Assembly: GCA_028292225.1 (NCBI GenBank)
Contig: JAQGMV010000113.1
Span: 1-45,270, forward strand
DNA length: 45,270 nt
From: Betaproteobacteria bacterium
GTDB lineage: Bacteria > Pseudomonadota > Gammaproteobacteria > Burkholderiales > SG8-41
Direction of reading: 5' to 3'
In this document: piece by piece, positions 25,918-33,216 of the stretch
How positions within the stretch are numbered: the first letter of the stretch is position 1
How the letters are laid out: each line of letters starts with the position of its first letter
The notes under the pieces: generated by a model
Database searches by the model: none
Told to the model about the DNA's origin: nothing
What the model saw: only the letters and a program-made list of their open reading frames with translations
Made by a program: the position numbers and the translations under genes

Positions 25918-26487
25918 ATGCCGGTTGTGACAGTGCAGTTGTGGACAGGCCGTACCGTGAACCAGAAGCGCAGGCTCGTGGCGGCGATCACCGACGCGAT
26001 GGTCCAGCATGGCGATTGCGGGCCCGATCACCTGCACGTCATCATCCAGGACGTTCCGAAGGACAGCTGGGGACGCGCAGGCCGGCTCGGCATCGACAAC
26101 GAGCCTGAGAAGGCCGACGAGGCCCCTCGCGCGCCGCGCATCCTGGCCTTCGCTCACATGCTGCTGCAGGTCGCCGACATCGACGCATCGAAGCGGTTTT
26201 ATGCGGGGCTGCTCGGCTTCACCGAGCGCAAGGCAAAACCGCTCGCCGACGGCCGCCCGTTCGTGCCCTTCCTGCAGGGGATCGCGCTCACCACAGGCGG
26301 TCCCGGCAAGCCTGCGCAGATCGACCACATGGCGTTTCGCGTGAGCGGGGTCGAAGCGCTCGCCGCTCGCCTGAAGGAGGGCGGAGTGAAGTTTTTCGAC
26401 GAGCTGCACGACGGTATTTACGGGCGGACGATTTATGTTGCCGATCCCGATGGAAACAAGGTCGAGCTGTACGAGGAACCGCGCTAG
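25918..26487 (+). CDS. Fusion of a 4-oxalocrotonate tautomerase-like domain with a VOC/glyoxalase-like domain
   Basis: A 189-residue fusion. Residues 2-60 are a tautomerase domain. After Met removal it has Pro1 (catalytic base) and Arg11 (in TGRT); the position of Arg39 is His (LHVII) and Phe50 is Trp (DSWGRAG). A linker at about 60-73 leads to a VOC-fold domain (74-189), with likely metal ligands H80, H137 (IDHMAF) and E183 (KVELYEE). The ATG at 25918 has a GGAG site and must be the start, because Pro has to follow Met. The pairing suggests two successive steps on one ring-cleavage or enol product. Confidence 0.85.
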   Translation: MPVVTVQLWTGRTVNQKRRLVAAITDAMVQHGDCGPDHLHVIIQDVPKDSWGRAGRLGIDNEPEKADEAPRAPRILAFAHMLLQVADIDASKRFYAGLLGFTERKAKPLADGRPFVPFLQGIALTTGGPGKPAQIDHMAFRVSGVEALAARLKEGGVKFFDELHDGIYGRTIYVADPDGNKVELYEEPR

Positions 26488-26507
26488 GCGCGTACGCGCA
26501 CCTTTTT
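26488..26507 (+). terminator. Possible weak terminator after the fusion gene
   Basis: A 12-base palindrome, GCGCGTACGCGC, begins at the fusion gene's stop and is followed by ACC and five T residues. The stem can be at most four or five pairs once a loop is allowed, so it may only attenuate transcription into the Bug receptor gene. Confidence 0.4.
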
Positions 26508-26627
26508 CGCGCTCGCGCCCGTCACGATGGTGCATCCCGATGCGCGCGAGTCCCCGCGCGGCCGTGGCGTCACAGGTGTCATGATCCTTGCTTTAGCGGC
26601 CGGGGCTTTCAACTTTCAGGAATTACG

Positions 26628-27620
26628 ATGACGCGGTCAGGCACTCGGTTCAGCTTGTTGTTTTTATCGACGCTCGGTCTGGGCATGGCAGGCGGCGCAC
26701 TCGGCCAGCCTGCCGGGGGTTACCCCGTAAAGCCGATCAGGGTCGTGGTCGGCTTCGCGCCCGGCGGCCCTGCCGACATCGTCGGGCGTCTGGTGGCGCC
26801 CAAGGTGACCGAAATCCTCGGGCAGCAGCTCATCATGGAGTCGCGCGGGGGCGCGGGCGGCACCATCGGCATGGACGTCGTAGCGAAAGCGCAGCCCGAC
26901 GGCTACACGCTCGGGCTCGGCAGCTCGGGCAACCTGATCGTCGCGCCGCACCTGTATCCGAAGATCGGCTACAGCGTGGCCAAAGACCTCGCGCCGGTCT
27001 CGAGTCTCGCGACGACGGCGTTCGTCATCGCGGTCAATCCGAGCGTTCCGACGCGGACCGCGGCCGAGCTCGTGAAGCTCGCCCGCTCGAAGGCGAACGC
27101 CCTGAGCTACGGCACGTCGGGCAACGGCTCGAGCTCGCATATCGCCGCCGAGTTGTTCCGTAACGCGATCGGCGCCGAGTTCGTTCACGTGCCTTACAAG
27201 GGCACGGGCCCTTCGCTCACGGCCGTCGTCGCCGGAGAAATCGACATGATGTTCGGCGATCTCATTCCGGCGTTGCCGCATGCGCAGAGCGGACGGCTGC
27301 GATTGCTCGCCAATCTCGGCAGCCATCGATCGCCGGCCGCGCCGAATGTGCCGACGATCGCGGAGTCGGGCGTCAAAATGCAGCCCATCAGCGGCCGCTA
27401 CGCGATCGTCGCTCCCGCCGGGACGCCGCGAGAAGTCATCGCGAAGCTGCACAGCGCGATCGCCGCCGTGCTGAAGTCGCCGGACACCCAGCAGCGATTC
27501 ATCCAGTCCGGTTTCGAAGTCGTCAACGATAGCCCGGAGCAGCTTGCCGCCACGCTGAAAGGCGAAGGCGAGCTCATCGGGGGCGTGATTCGCAAAGCCG
27601 GCATCAAACCCGATATGTGA
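26628..27620 (+). CDS. Bug/TctC-family periplasmic solute receptor
   Basis: A 330-residue receptor with a signal peptide (about 1-26, ending GALGQ). Family motifs are present: YPVKPIRVVVGFAPGGPAD, MESRGGAGGTIG, KAQPDGYTL, VHVPYKGTGPSLTAVV and a C-terminal IVAPAGTPREVI. It lies in the same direction as the catabolic genes, with 140 bases upstream that may hold its own promoter. It probably delivers the substrate of the island, but no TctA/TctB pair is nearby, so the membrane partner must be elsewhere. Confidence 0.92.
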   Translation: MTRSGTRFSLLFLSTLGLGMAGGALGQPAGGYPVKPIRVVVGFAPGGPADIVGRLVAPKVTEILGQQLIMESRGGAGGTIGMDVVAKAQPDGYTLGLGSSGNLIVAPHLYPKIGYSVAKDLAPVSSLATTAFVIAVNPSVPTRTAAELVKLARSKANALSYGTSGNGSSSHIAAELFRNAIGAEFVHVPYKGTGPSLTAVVAGEIDMMFGDLIPALPHAQSGRLRLLANLGSHRSPAAPNVPTIAESGVKMQPISGRYAIVAPAGTPREVIAKLHSAIAAVLKSPDTQQRFIQSGFEVVNDSPEQLAATLKGEGELIGGVIRKAGIKPDM

Positions 27621-27726
27621 AGGCCCGGCCGCCTGCAGGGCGTTTACGCGGCTGCCGCGGCGTAAAATTCCCCACTGCTCCTGCGGCCCACTTCGCGACC
27701 CCCGCGGCGCAACGGCACGCTGATGC

Positions 27727-28737
27727 GTGCCGCCGCCGCTTTCGTTTCATTGGAGGACCATCATCGCTGCTGCACCGATCTACCTGACTGCAAAACAGTG
27801 CCAAGAGCTGCTCACGCCCGACGACGTGCTTGCCGAAATCGAGCGCGTCATCGCATGGGACGCTGCGGGCCTCGTGCGCTGGCCGTCGCCGCCCAACATG
27901 AACATGCGCGACCGCTTCGAAAACCACTACCACCTGAAGGCGTGCATCCTCGATGAGATCTCGGTGGCCGGTTTCCGGCTGGTCTCGCACAACGCCACGG
28001 ACGAGACATCCCAGGACGCCACGCGCTTCGTCGTGCTGGTCGACGTCGAGAGCTCGAGACCCCTCGCTTTCGTCGACGAGACCTGGACTTACGCCCAGCG
28101 CACCGTGGCCTCGATCGTGATGGCGGCGCGCCGCCTCGCGCGCAAGGACGCCGGCACGCTCGCGCTCGTCGGCGCGGGCCGCCTGGCGACGACTGCGCTG
28201 GAGTACTACACGCGGCTCTTCAAGCTGCGTGAAGTCCGCATCGCCTCGCGGCGCCCGGAGACGCGCGCTGCGCTCGCGGCCAGGGCGAGCGCGACCTACG
28301 GCATCAGCGCGCGGCCCGCGGACAATATCGAAGCCGCGGTGCGCGGCGCCGATCTCATCCTGACCGCCACCAACAGCGCGAGCGCCATGCTCGAGGAATC
28401 GTGGGTCGCGCCGGGGGCGGTGGTCGCGACGCTCGACAGCGCCGAGCCCGGCCGCGACCTGGTGGAGAAAGCCGATCTGTTCGTCGTCGACAGCCGCGAG
28501 CAGTTGCGCAAGGAGCTTACCGAGCTGTTCGGCGCCGAAGCGCCGGGCTGGATCGATGCGACGGTCGCGGAGGTCGTCAGCGGCAAACACCCGGGCCGTA
28601 CGACCGACGATCAACGCGTGCTGATCGTCACCCAGGGCATGGCCAGCCAGGACGTCGCGATGGCCCATCTCGCCTACCAGCGCGCGCTCGAGCGCAGCCT
28701 GGGCCAGCCGATGGTGCCCGCGCTACCGTTGGCCTGA
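27727..28737 (+). CDS. Ornithine cyclodeaminase/mu-crystallin family protein
   Basis: Up to 336 residues, of the family that includes ornithine cyclodeaminase, alanine dehydrogenase (AlaDH type) and ketimine reductases. The Rossmann motif GAGRLATTAL lies near residues 149-158. The substrate-binding Lys is in HYHLKACIL, and ATNSASAML matches the family's T-N-S segment. The start is uncertain. The GTG at 27727 is the only canonical in-frame start, but a strong TGGAGG site at 27751-27756 points to an in-frame ATC-ATC pair at 27760-27765. It ends 21 bases from the convergent amidohydrolase. It may act on the imine or amino acid released by the opine dehydrogenase homologue. Confidence 0.85.
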   Translation: MPPPLSFHWRTIIAAAPIYLTAKQCQELLTPDDVLAEIERVIAWDAAGLVRWPSPPNMNMRDRFENHYHLKACILDEISVAGFRLVSHNATDETSQDATRFVVLVDVESSRPLAFVDETWTYAQRTVASIVMAARRLARKDAGTLALVGAGRLATTALEYYTRLFKLREVRIASRRPETRAALAARASATYGISARPADNIEAAVRGADLILTATNSASAMLEESWVAPGAVVATLDSAEPGRDLVEKADLFVVDSREQLRKELTELFGAEAPGWIDATVAEVVSGKHPGRTTDDQRVLIVTQGMASQDVAMAHLAYQRALERSLGQPMVPALPLA

Positions 28738-28739
28738 GC

Positions 28740-28752
28740 GCCGCTTCGCGGC
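28740..28752. terminator. Small hairpin between convergent genes
   Basis: GCCGC-TTC-GCGGC lies in the 21 bases between two convergent stops. There is no T-tract on either side, so any role in termination is weak or needs Rho. Confidence 0.25.
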
Positions 28753-28758
28753 CGCGAA

Positions 28759-29769
28759 TCAGCGCCTCGGCAGCTCGGACGGGAGGCGGAAAACCTTCCG
28801 CGCCGTCCTGCCGAGGATGTCTTCCTTCTGTTCGGCCGTGAAGCTCGCACTCTCGACGATACGCGTCGGCTCCGGATCGCCCATCGGAAAAGGCGAGTCG
28901 GAGCCGAGCATCACGCGCTCCGCACCGGCTTTGCGCGCGAGATATTCCAGCGCATCGGCGTCGAACACGCACGAATCGAAATACATCGCAGCGAATCCGG
29001 TGCGTGGATCGCTGGCCTTGCCTTTGAGGTTCGCGTGCCCGCGCGCAAGCCGTCCGAGCGCATACGGCAGCGTGCCGCCGCCGTGGGACAGGACGAGCTT
29101 CAGGCCGGGAAACCTGAGCAGGTGCCCCGAATACAGCAGCCTCGCAACCGCGATCGAAGTGTCTTCGAGGCGGCCGATCGCATTGTCCAGCCGGTAGTCG
29201 TCGAGGCGTGCCTGGCCGCAGAAAGCCTGCGGGTGCAGGTAGATCGCGGCGCCGAGCTTCGATGCGGCGTCCCAGAACGGATCGAGCGAGGCATCGTCGA
29301 GGTTGTCGCCTGCCGGGCCTTTGGGCAGGGTGCCGATCATGACACCCGCAAATCCCTGCTCGAGCGCTTCACCGAGCACCTCGGCGGCCAGACGGCCATC
29401 CTGCAGCGGCACCGTGGCGAGCGCCGTGAAGCGCGGCTCGCCCGCGAGCGCATCGCGCAGGCAGGCATTCTGGAACCGGCTCCAGGCGAGCCCTTCCTGC
29501 GCAGGAAGCTCGTAGCCGAAACCTTCGACCCATCCGCCTACGAGCTGATGGTCGATCGACTGGCTGTCCATCCAGGCGCGGCGCGCTTCCAGGTCCGCGA
29601 GCTGCGGCATGATCGAGCGCGCGGGCTCGCCGCCCGGAAACTGCAGCGAGGCCCCTTTGTCGTTGCGCCCGAGCTTCACGCCCGGAAACTGCGCAGCGTG
29701 TGCTTCGAATCGCTCGAGCAGCAGGTTCGGGGTGTAGTGCGCGTGGATGTCGATGACGATCGGCTTCAT
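28759..29769 (-). CDS. Amidohydrolase-2 family protein (ACMSD-like)
   Basis: A 336-residue TIM-barrel metal enzyme related to 2-amino-3-carboxymuconate-6-semialdehyde decarboxylase, gamma-resorcylate decarboxylase and lactone hydrolases. Metal and catalytic residues are visible: H9 and H11 (DIHAHYTP), H179 (YLHP), H229 (LSHGGG) and D291 (LGSDSPFPMGDPEP). In this family the zinc site often carries out non-oxidative decarboxylation. Its ATG overlaps the stop of the upstream Mo-binding subunit (29766-29769), so hydroxylation and decarboxylation or hydrolysis are likely steps of one pathway. Confidence 0.88.
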   Translation of the reverse strand: MKPIVIDIHAHYTPNLLLERFEAHAAQFPGVKLGRNDKGASLQFPGGEPARSIMPQLADLEARRAWMDSQSIDHQLVGGWVEGFGYELPAQEGLAWSRFQNACLRDALAGEPRFTALATVPLQDGRLAAEVLGEALEQGFAGVMIGTLPKGPAGDNLDDASLDPFWDAASKLGAAIYLHPQAFCGQARLDDYRLDNAIGRLEDTSIAVARLLYSGHLLRFPGLKLVLSHGGGTLPYALGRLARGHANLKGKASDPRTGFAAMYFDSCVFDADALEYLARKAGAERVMLGSDSPFPMGDPEPTRIVESASFTAEQKEDILGRTARKVFRLPSELPRR

Positions 29770-32078
29770 GCGGCGTCCTGGATGAGCTGCCAGATGCGTG
29801 GCGGAGAGAGCGGCAATTCACGCGGCTCCACACCGAGCGAGCCGAGTGCCGCGCCCACTGCATTCGCGATCACACCGCCGACGGGAATGATGCCGCCTTC
29901 GCCTGCGCCTTTCGCGCCCAGCGGGTTGTGCGGCGAGGGAAACAGCTCGAGCGCGACGGCGCGTATGTTCGGGAAATCGCCGGCCGTCGGCATGAGATAG
30001 TCTGCCAGCGAGCCCGTGAGGAGCTGGGCGTCATCGCTGTAGACGAGGTGCTCGAGAAAGACGCCGCCCAGCCCCTGCACGATCGCGCCCACCGTCTGGC
30101 CGTGCAGGGTGTGCGGATTGATGATGCGTCCCACGTCCTCCACGGCCACGTAATCGATGAGTTCCACGTGACCGGTCCTCGGGTTCACCGCGACGTGAGC
30201 GGCATGTGCGCCGTAGCTGTAGGTGCGCTTGCTGCTCGTGAAGCTGCCTTCGGCCGTGAGCGGTGCGGAAGTCAGCTCCGCGAGCGTCACCGATTTGCCG
30301 CCCGGACCGCGCACTTCGCGGCCCGCGACGATGTCGATCTCGTCCGGCGCACAGCCGAAGCGTGCGGCCGCGGTCTCCCTGATTTTCGCCAGCAGCGCCT
30401 GGGCGGCGTCGAGGATCGCGGAGCCGCCCATCACGGTGCTGCGCGAGCTGTACGAGCCGTAGCCGTCCTTGACGGTGCTGGTGGAGCCGTGAAACACGCC
30501 GCGGATCGACGACAGCGGCATGTAGAGCGCGTCGGCCGCGATCTGCGTCAGGACCGTCTCGAGTCCCTGGCCGACGGCCGACGAGCCGACGTAGACCGAA
30601 ATCGTGCCGTCGGTCTCGAGCACCAGGCGCGCGCTCTCCTTGGGGCCGGAGGCGCCGCCTTCGATGTAACAACCGATGCCGAGGCCGTGATAGCGCCCGT
30701 CGATGAGTTTTCCGTTGAGCCGAGACTTGGTCGCCCAGTCGAATTCGGCCAGACAGCGGTCGAGCGTCACGTGGTAGTTACCGCTGTCGGTCGAGGTTTC
30801 CCCGTTGTACGGCAGCAGCGTGGGCAGCGCGTAGGGGATTTCGCTTTGCGTGACCAGGTTGCGGCGGCGGAACTCGACGCGATCGATGCCGAGATCGGCC
30901 GCAGCCATGTCGAACAGCCGCTCGCGGAAGAAATCGGTCTCGAAACGGCCGGGACCGCGGTAGGTGCCCACCGGCGTCTTGTTGGTGAGGATCAGCGACA
31001 CGTCGACGCGGACGTTGGGAATCCGATAGGGGCCGGACGACACCTGCGCGACGTTGCGCGACGGCGTGACGCCGGTGGTGCGCAGGTACGCGCCCACGTC
31101 GGTCTGCGCATGACCTCGGAGCCCGGTGATCATGCCGGAGGCATCGCACGCGATTTCGAGCTCGCATTCGGCGTCCCGCGCATGATTCGTGGCAGTCAGA
31201 TGCTCGCGCCGGTCCTCGATCCATTTCACGGCCCGTCCCAGACGCATGGCGGCAAACGGGATCAGGAAATCCTCCGGATAGAATTCGCCGCGCACCCCGA
31301 ACGCGCCTCCGACGTCGCATTCGACCATCTCGATCGCGTCTACCGCCAATCCGATGCGCTCGGCGAGCATGCGTCGATTCGCGAAAGGCACCTTGGCCGC
31401 GCCGTACACCGACAGTTTGCCGCGGCTCGCGTCCCACTCCGCCCGCAGTCCCCGCGTCTCCATAGGAACGGCCGTGTGACGGTGCACGCGAAATCGCTCG
31501 CGCCTCGTGTACGCGGCCGCCGCGAAGGCGGCGTCGGTGTCGCCGCGGACCGCGCTCAAAGTGAGCGCGCAATTCGTCCCGCTGCCCTCGAACAGGAGCA
31601 CTTCCTGTCTTGCGGCGGCAGCGCGGTCCGCGATGACCGGGAGCGAGTCGATCTCGAGGACGATCGCCTCGAGCGCATCCTCGGCGAGCGCTGCGTCGTC
31701 CGCGACCACGACGACGATCGGCTCGCCGACGTAGCGAACCGTGGTGTCGGCGATCACAGGCTGCTCGAAGCTCTGCAGCTGCGGCAGCGGATCCTGGCGC
31801 AGCGGGATGCGCGGGATCGTGCCTTTCAGGACGGCGCTGATGTCCGTCGCGGTGAAGACGGCGCGCACGCCCGGAAAATCCAGGGCGGCAGACGTATCGA
31901 TGCGGCGTATGAGACCGTGTGCAACCGGACTGCGCAGAATCACCGCATGCAGGACGTCATCGCCGGCGACGTCGTCTACGTAACATCCCTTGCCCTTCAG
32001 GAGGCGCAAATCCTCGACGCGCTCGACAGGGCGTCCGACAGACGCGACAGGGGTACCGGTTTCGTGCAGTGGAGTCAT
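29766..32078 (-). CDS. Molybdenum hydroxylase large, Mo-binding subunit (CoxL/XdhB-like)
   Basis: A 770-residue catalytic subunit. The N-terminal part (RVEDLRLLKGKGCYVDD) and the a/b hammerhead domain are typical. The Mo-cofactor regions include GGAFGVRGEFYPED, GTYRGPGRFETD and SSAVGQGLETVL, and the active-site Glu is E727 in GAKGAGEGG. The active-site loop is YRGPGR, not the YRCSFR of true form I CO dehydrogenase, so this is not CoxL proper but a hydroxylase of unknown substrate. The start at 32078 gives a family-typical N-terminus; an in-frame upstream ATG at 32147 would add 23 atypical residues. It probably pairs with the FAD and Fe-S subunits at 21105-22491, 8 kb away and on the other strand. 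Confidence 0.92.
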   Translation of the reverse strand: MTPLHETGTPVASVGRPVERVEDLRLLKGKGCYVDDVAGDDVLHAVILRSPVAHGLIRRIDTSAALDFPGVRAVFTATDISAVLKGTIPRIPLRQDPLPQLQSFEQPVIADTTVRYVGEPIVVVVADDAALAEDALEAIVLEIDSLPVIADRAAAARQEVLLFEGSGTNCALTLSAVRGDTDAAFAAAAYTRRERFRVHRHTAVPMETRGLRAEWDASRGKLSVYGAAKVPFANRRMLAERIGLAVDAIEMVECDVGGAFGVRGEFYPEDFLIPFAAMRLGRAVKWIEDRREHLTATNHARDAECELEIACDASGMITGLRGHAQTDVGAYLRTTGVTPSRNVAQVSSGPYRIPNVRVDVSLILTNKTPVGTYRGPGRFETDFFRERLFDMAAADLGIDRVEFRRRNLVTQSEIPYALPTLLPYNGETSTDSGNYHVTLDRCLAEFDWATKSRLNGKLIDGRYHGLGIGCYIEGGASGPKESARLVLETDGTISVYVGSSAVGQGLETVLTQIAADALYMPLSSIRGVFHGSTSTVKDGYGSYSSRSTVMGGSAILDAAQALLAKIRETAAARFGCAPDEIDIVAGREVRGPGGKSVTLAELTSAPLTAEGSFTSSKRTYSYGAHAAHVAVNPRTGHVELIDYVAVEDVGRIINPHTLHGQTVGAIVQGLGGVFLEHLVYSDDAQLLTGSLADYLMPTAGDFPNIRAVALELFPSPHNPLGAKGAGEGGIIPVGGVIANAVGAALGSLGVEPRELPLSPPRIWQLIQDAA

Positions 32079-32159
32079 GGTCGAACGAGTGATGGGGAAC
32101 GTGCGAAAGGCGTGAGTATATAGGGACAGATGACTGCCGCCAGGCACCGACGAACAGCG

Positions 32160-33086
32160 TCATTTCGATGCGAGTCCGGCTTGTTCGACCGTCCGACGAT
32201 CGATTTTCGGCGCCACCATCTGGATGAAGTCGAGGGCGTAGCCACGCAGGTAGTGATTCCTCCGGATGGCGAGGTTGGCGCGATGCGGCTCGAACAGGTG
32301 GTCGACGTCCAGGGCGCGCAGCCCGGAGTCGCGCACCGGGTCGAACGCGAGGCGCGGAAGAACCGCGATGCCGAGGCCGGCTTCCACGAAAGCCTTGACC
32401 ACGTCGATATTCGGTCCGGAGAGCACGATGTTGGGCTCGAGGCCTGCGCTCAGGAACCGTTCGCGCATCTTCGCCTGGCCGCGCGACCCTGCGTGGAGCG
32501 TGACGAGCGGGTACGCCGAGATCGTCTTCAGGCTCAGCGAGCTGCTCGTTGCAAGCGGATGCTTGCGCGGAACGAACAGCGCGCGAGGAAGCTGGGCGTA
32601 TTCGAGCATGAGCAATTCCGGGAATGCAGCCGCGGGCCCCGCGGTGAGCGCGATATCCGCTTCGCCGGATACGACGAGCTTGCAGACCTGGTCGGAGCTG
32701 CCGTGCAGCAGCTCGAGCTGCACCTGCGGATATCTGACGACGAAGCGCTGCAGGACGCCGGGCAGCACGTATCGCCCGAGCGTGAAGGTCGCCGCGACGT
32801 TGAGCCGTCCCGTATGGCCTTCCAGGAATTCGTGAGCCGCCGCCTTGATGCTGTCGGTTTGCCGAAGGATCACCGCTGCGATATCCACGATGCGCCGCCC
32901 GGGTTCGGTGAGGTCGCTGATGCGGTTACCGCTGCGCACGAAGAGGTCGACCCCGAGCTCCTGCTCGAGCAGCCGCATCTGTTTGCTGATGCCGGGCTGG
33001 GACGTGTGCAGCGCAGCCGCGGCATTCGAAAAACTCAGATCGCGTTTTGCGATCTCGCAAAGATATCTGAGCTGGTGCAGCTTCAT
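32160..33086 (-). CDS. CysB-like LysR-family regulator
   Basis: A 308-residue LysR regulator. The N-terminus (MKLHQLRYLCEIAKRDLSFS to TSQPGISKQMRLLEQELGV) is characteristic of the CysB/Cbl branch, whose members respond to sulfur metabolites such as acetylserine, thiosulfate or sulfate. The helix-turn-helix is at about residues 19-38 and the effector domain at about 90-295. It diverges from the selenoprotein operon at 33217 and precedes the hydroxylase operon on the same strand (81 bases to its start), so it may regulate either. The target and effector are inferred from position and family only. Confidence 0.9.
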   Translation of the reverse strand: MKLHQLRYLCEIAKRDLSFSNAAAALHTSQPGISKQMRLLEQELGVDLFVRSGNRISDLTEPGRRIVDIAAVILRQTDSIKAAAHEFLEGHTGRLNVAATFTLGRYVLPGVLQRFVVRYPQVQLELLHGSSDQVCKLVVSGEADIALTAGPAAAFPELLMLEYAQLPRALFVPRKHPLATSSSLSLKTISAYPLVTLHAGSRGQAKMRERFLSAGLEPNIVLSGPNIDVVKAFVEAGLGIAVLPRLAFDPVRDSGLRALDVDHLFEPHRANLAIRRNHYLRGYALDFIQMVAPKIDRRTVEQAGLASK

Positions 33087-33123
33087 GCGCAGGCTTCCGG
33101 TGACGTTACGGCAAAGAATCAGT

Positions 33124-33172
33124 ATAACCGACGGGTATGAAGCATAGCTCTCCGGTCTTGTATGGTTATGAT
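33124..33172. promoter_or_regulatory. Candidate operator/promoter of the selenoprotein operon
   Basis: The 130-base divergent gap holds inverted arms ATAACC (33124-33129) and GGTTAT (33164-33169), 34 bases apart. The right arm runs into TATGAT (33167-33172), one mismatch from the -10 consensus, with no good -35 at the right distance. That pattern fits a LysR-activated promoter facing the operon at 33217, but is weak evidence alone. Confidence 0.35.
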
Positions 33173-33216
33173 CGTGTCGCTAGCATCGGGCGTCATTCGA
33201 ACTGTCGGAGGAAGAT

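Noticed and set aside
29766-32078. Aerobic CO dehydrogenase large subunit
   Set aside because: The active-site loop is YRGPGR and lacks the Cys of the YRCSFR loop of form I CoxL, so a CO-oxidising role is not supported.
29928-32123. A 731-residue open frame on the plus strand
   Set aside because: Antisense to the molybdenum hydroxylase large subunit; composition is that of a shadow frame and no motif is visible.
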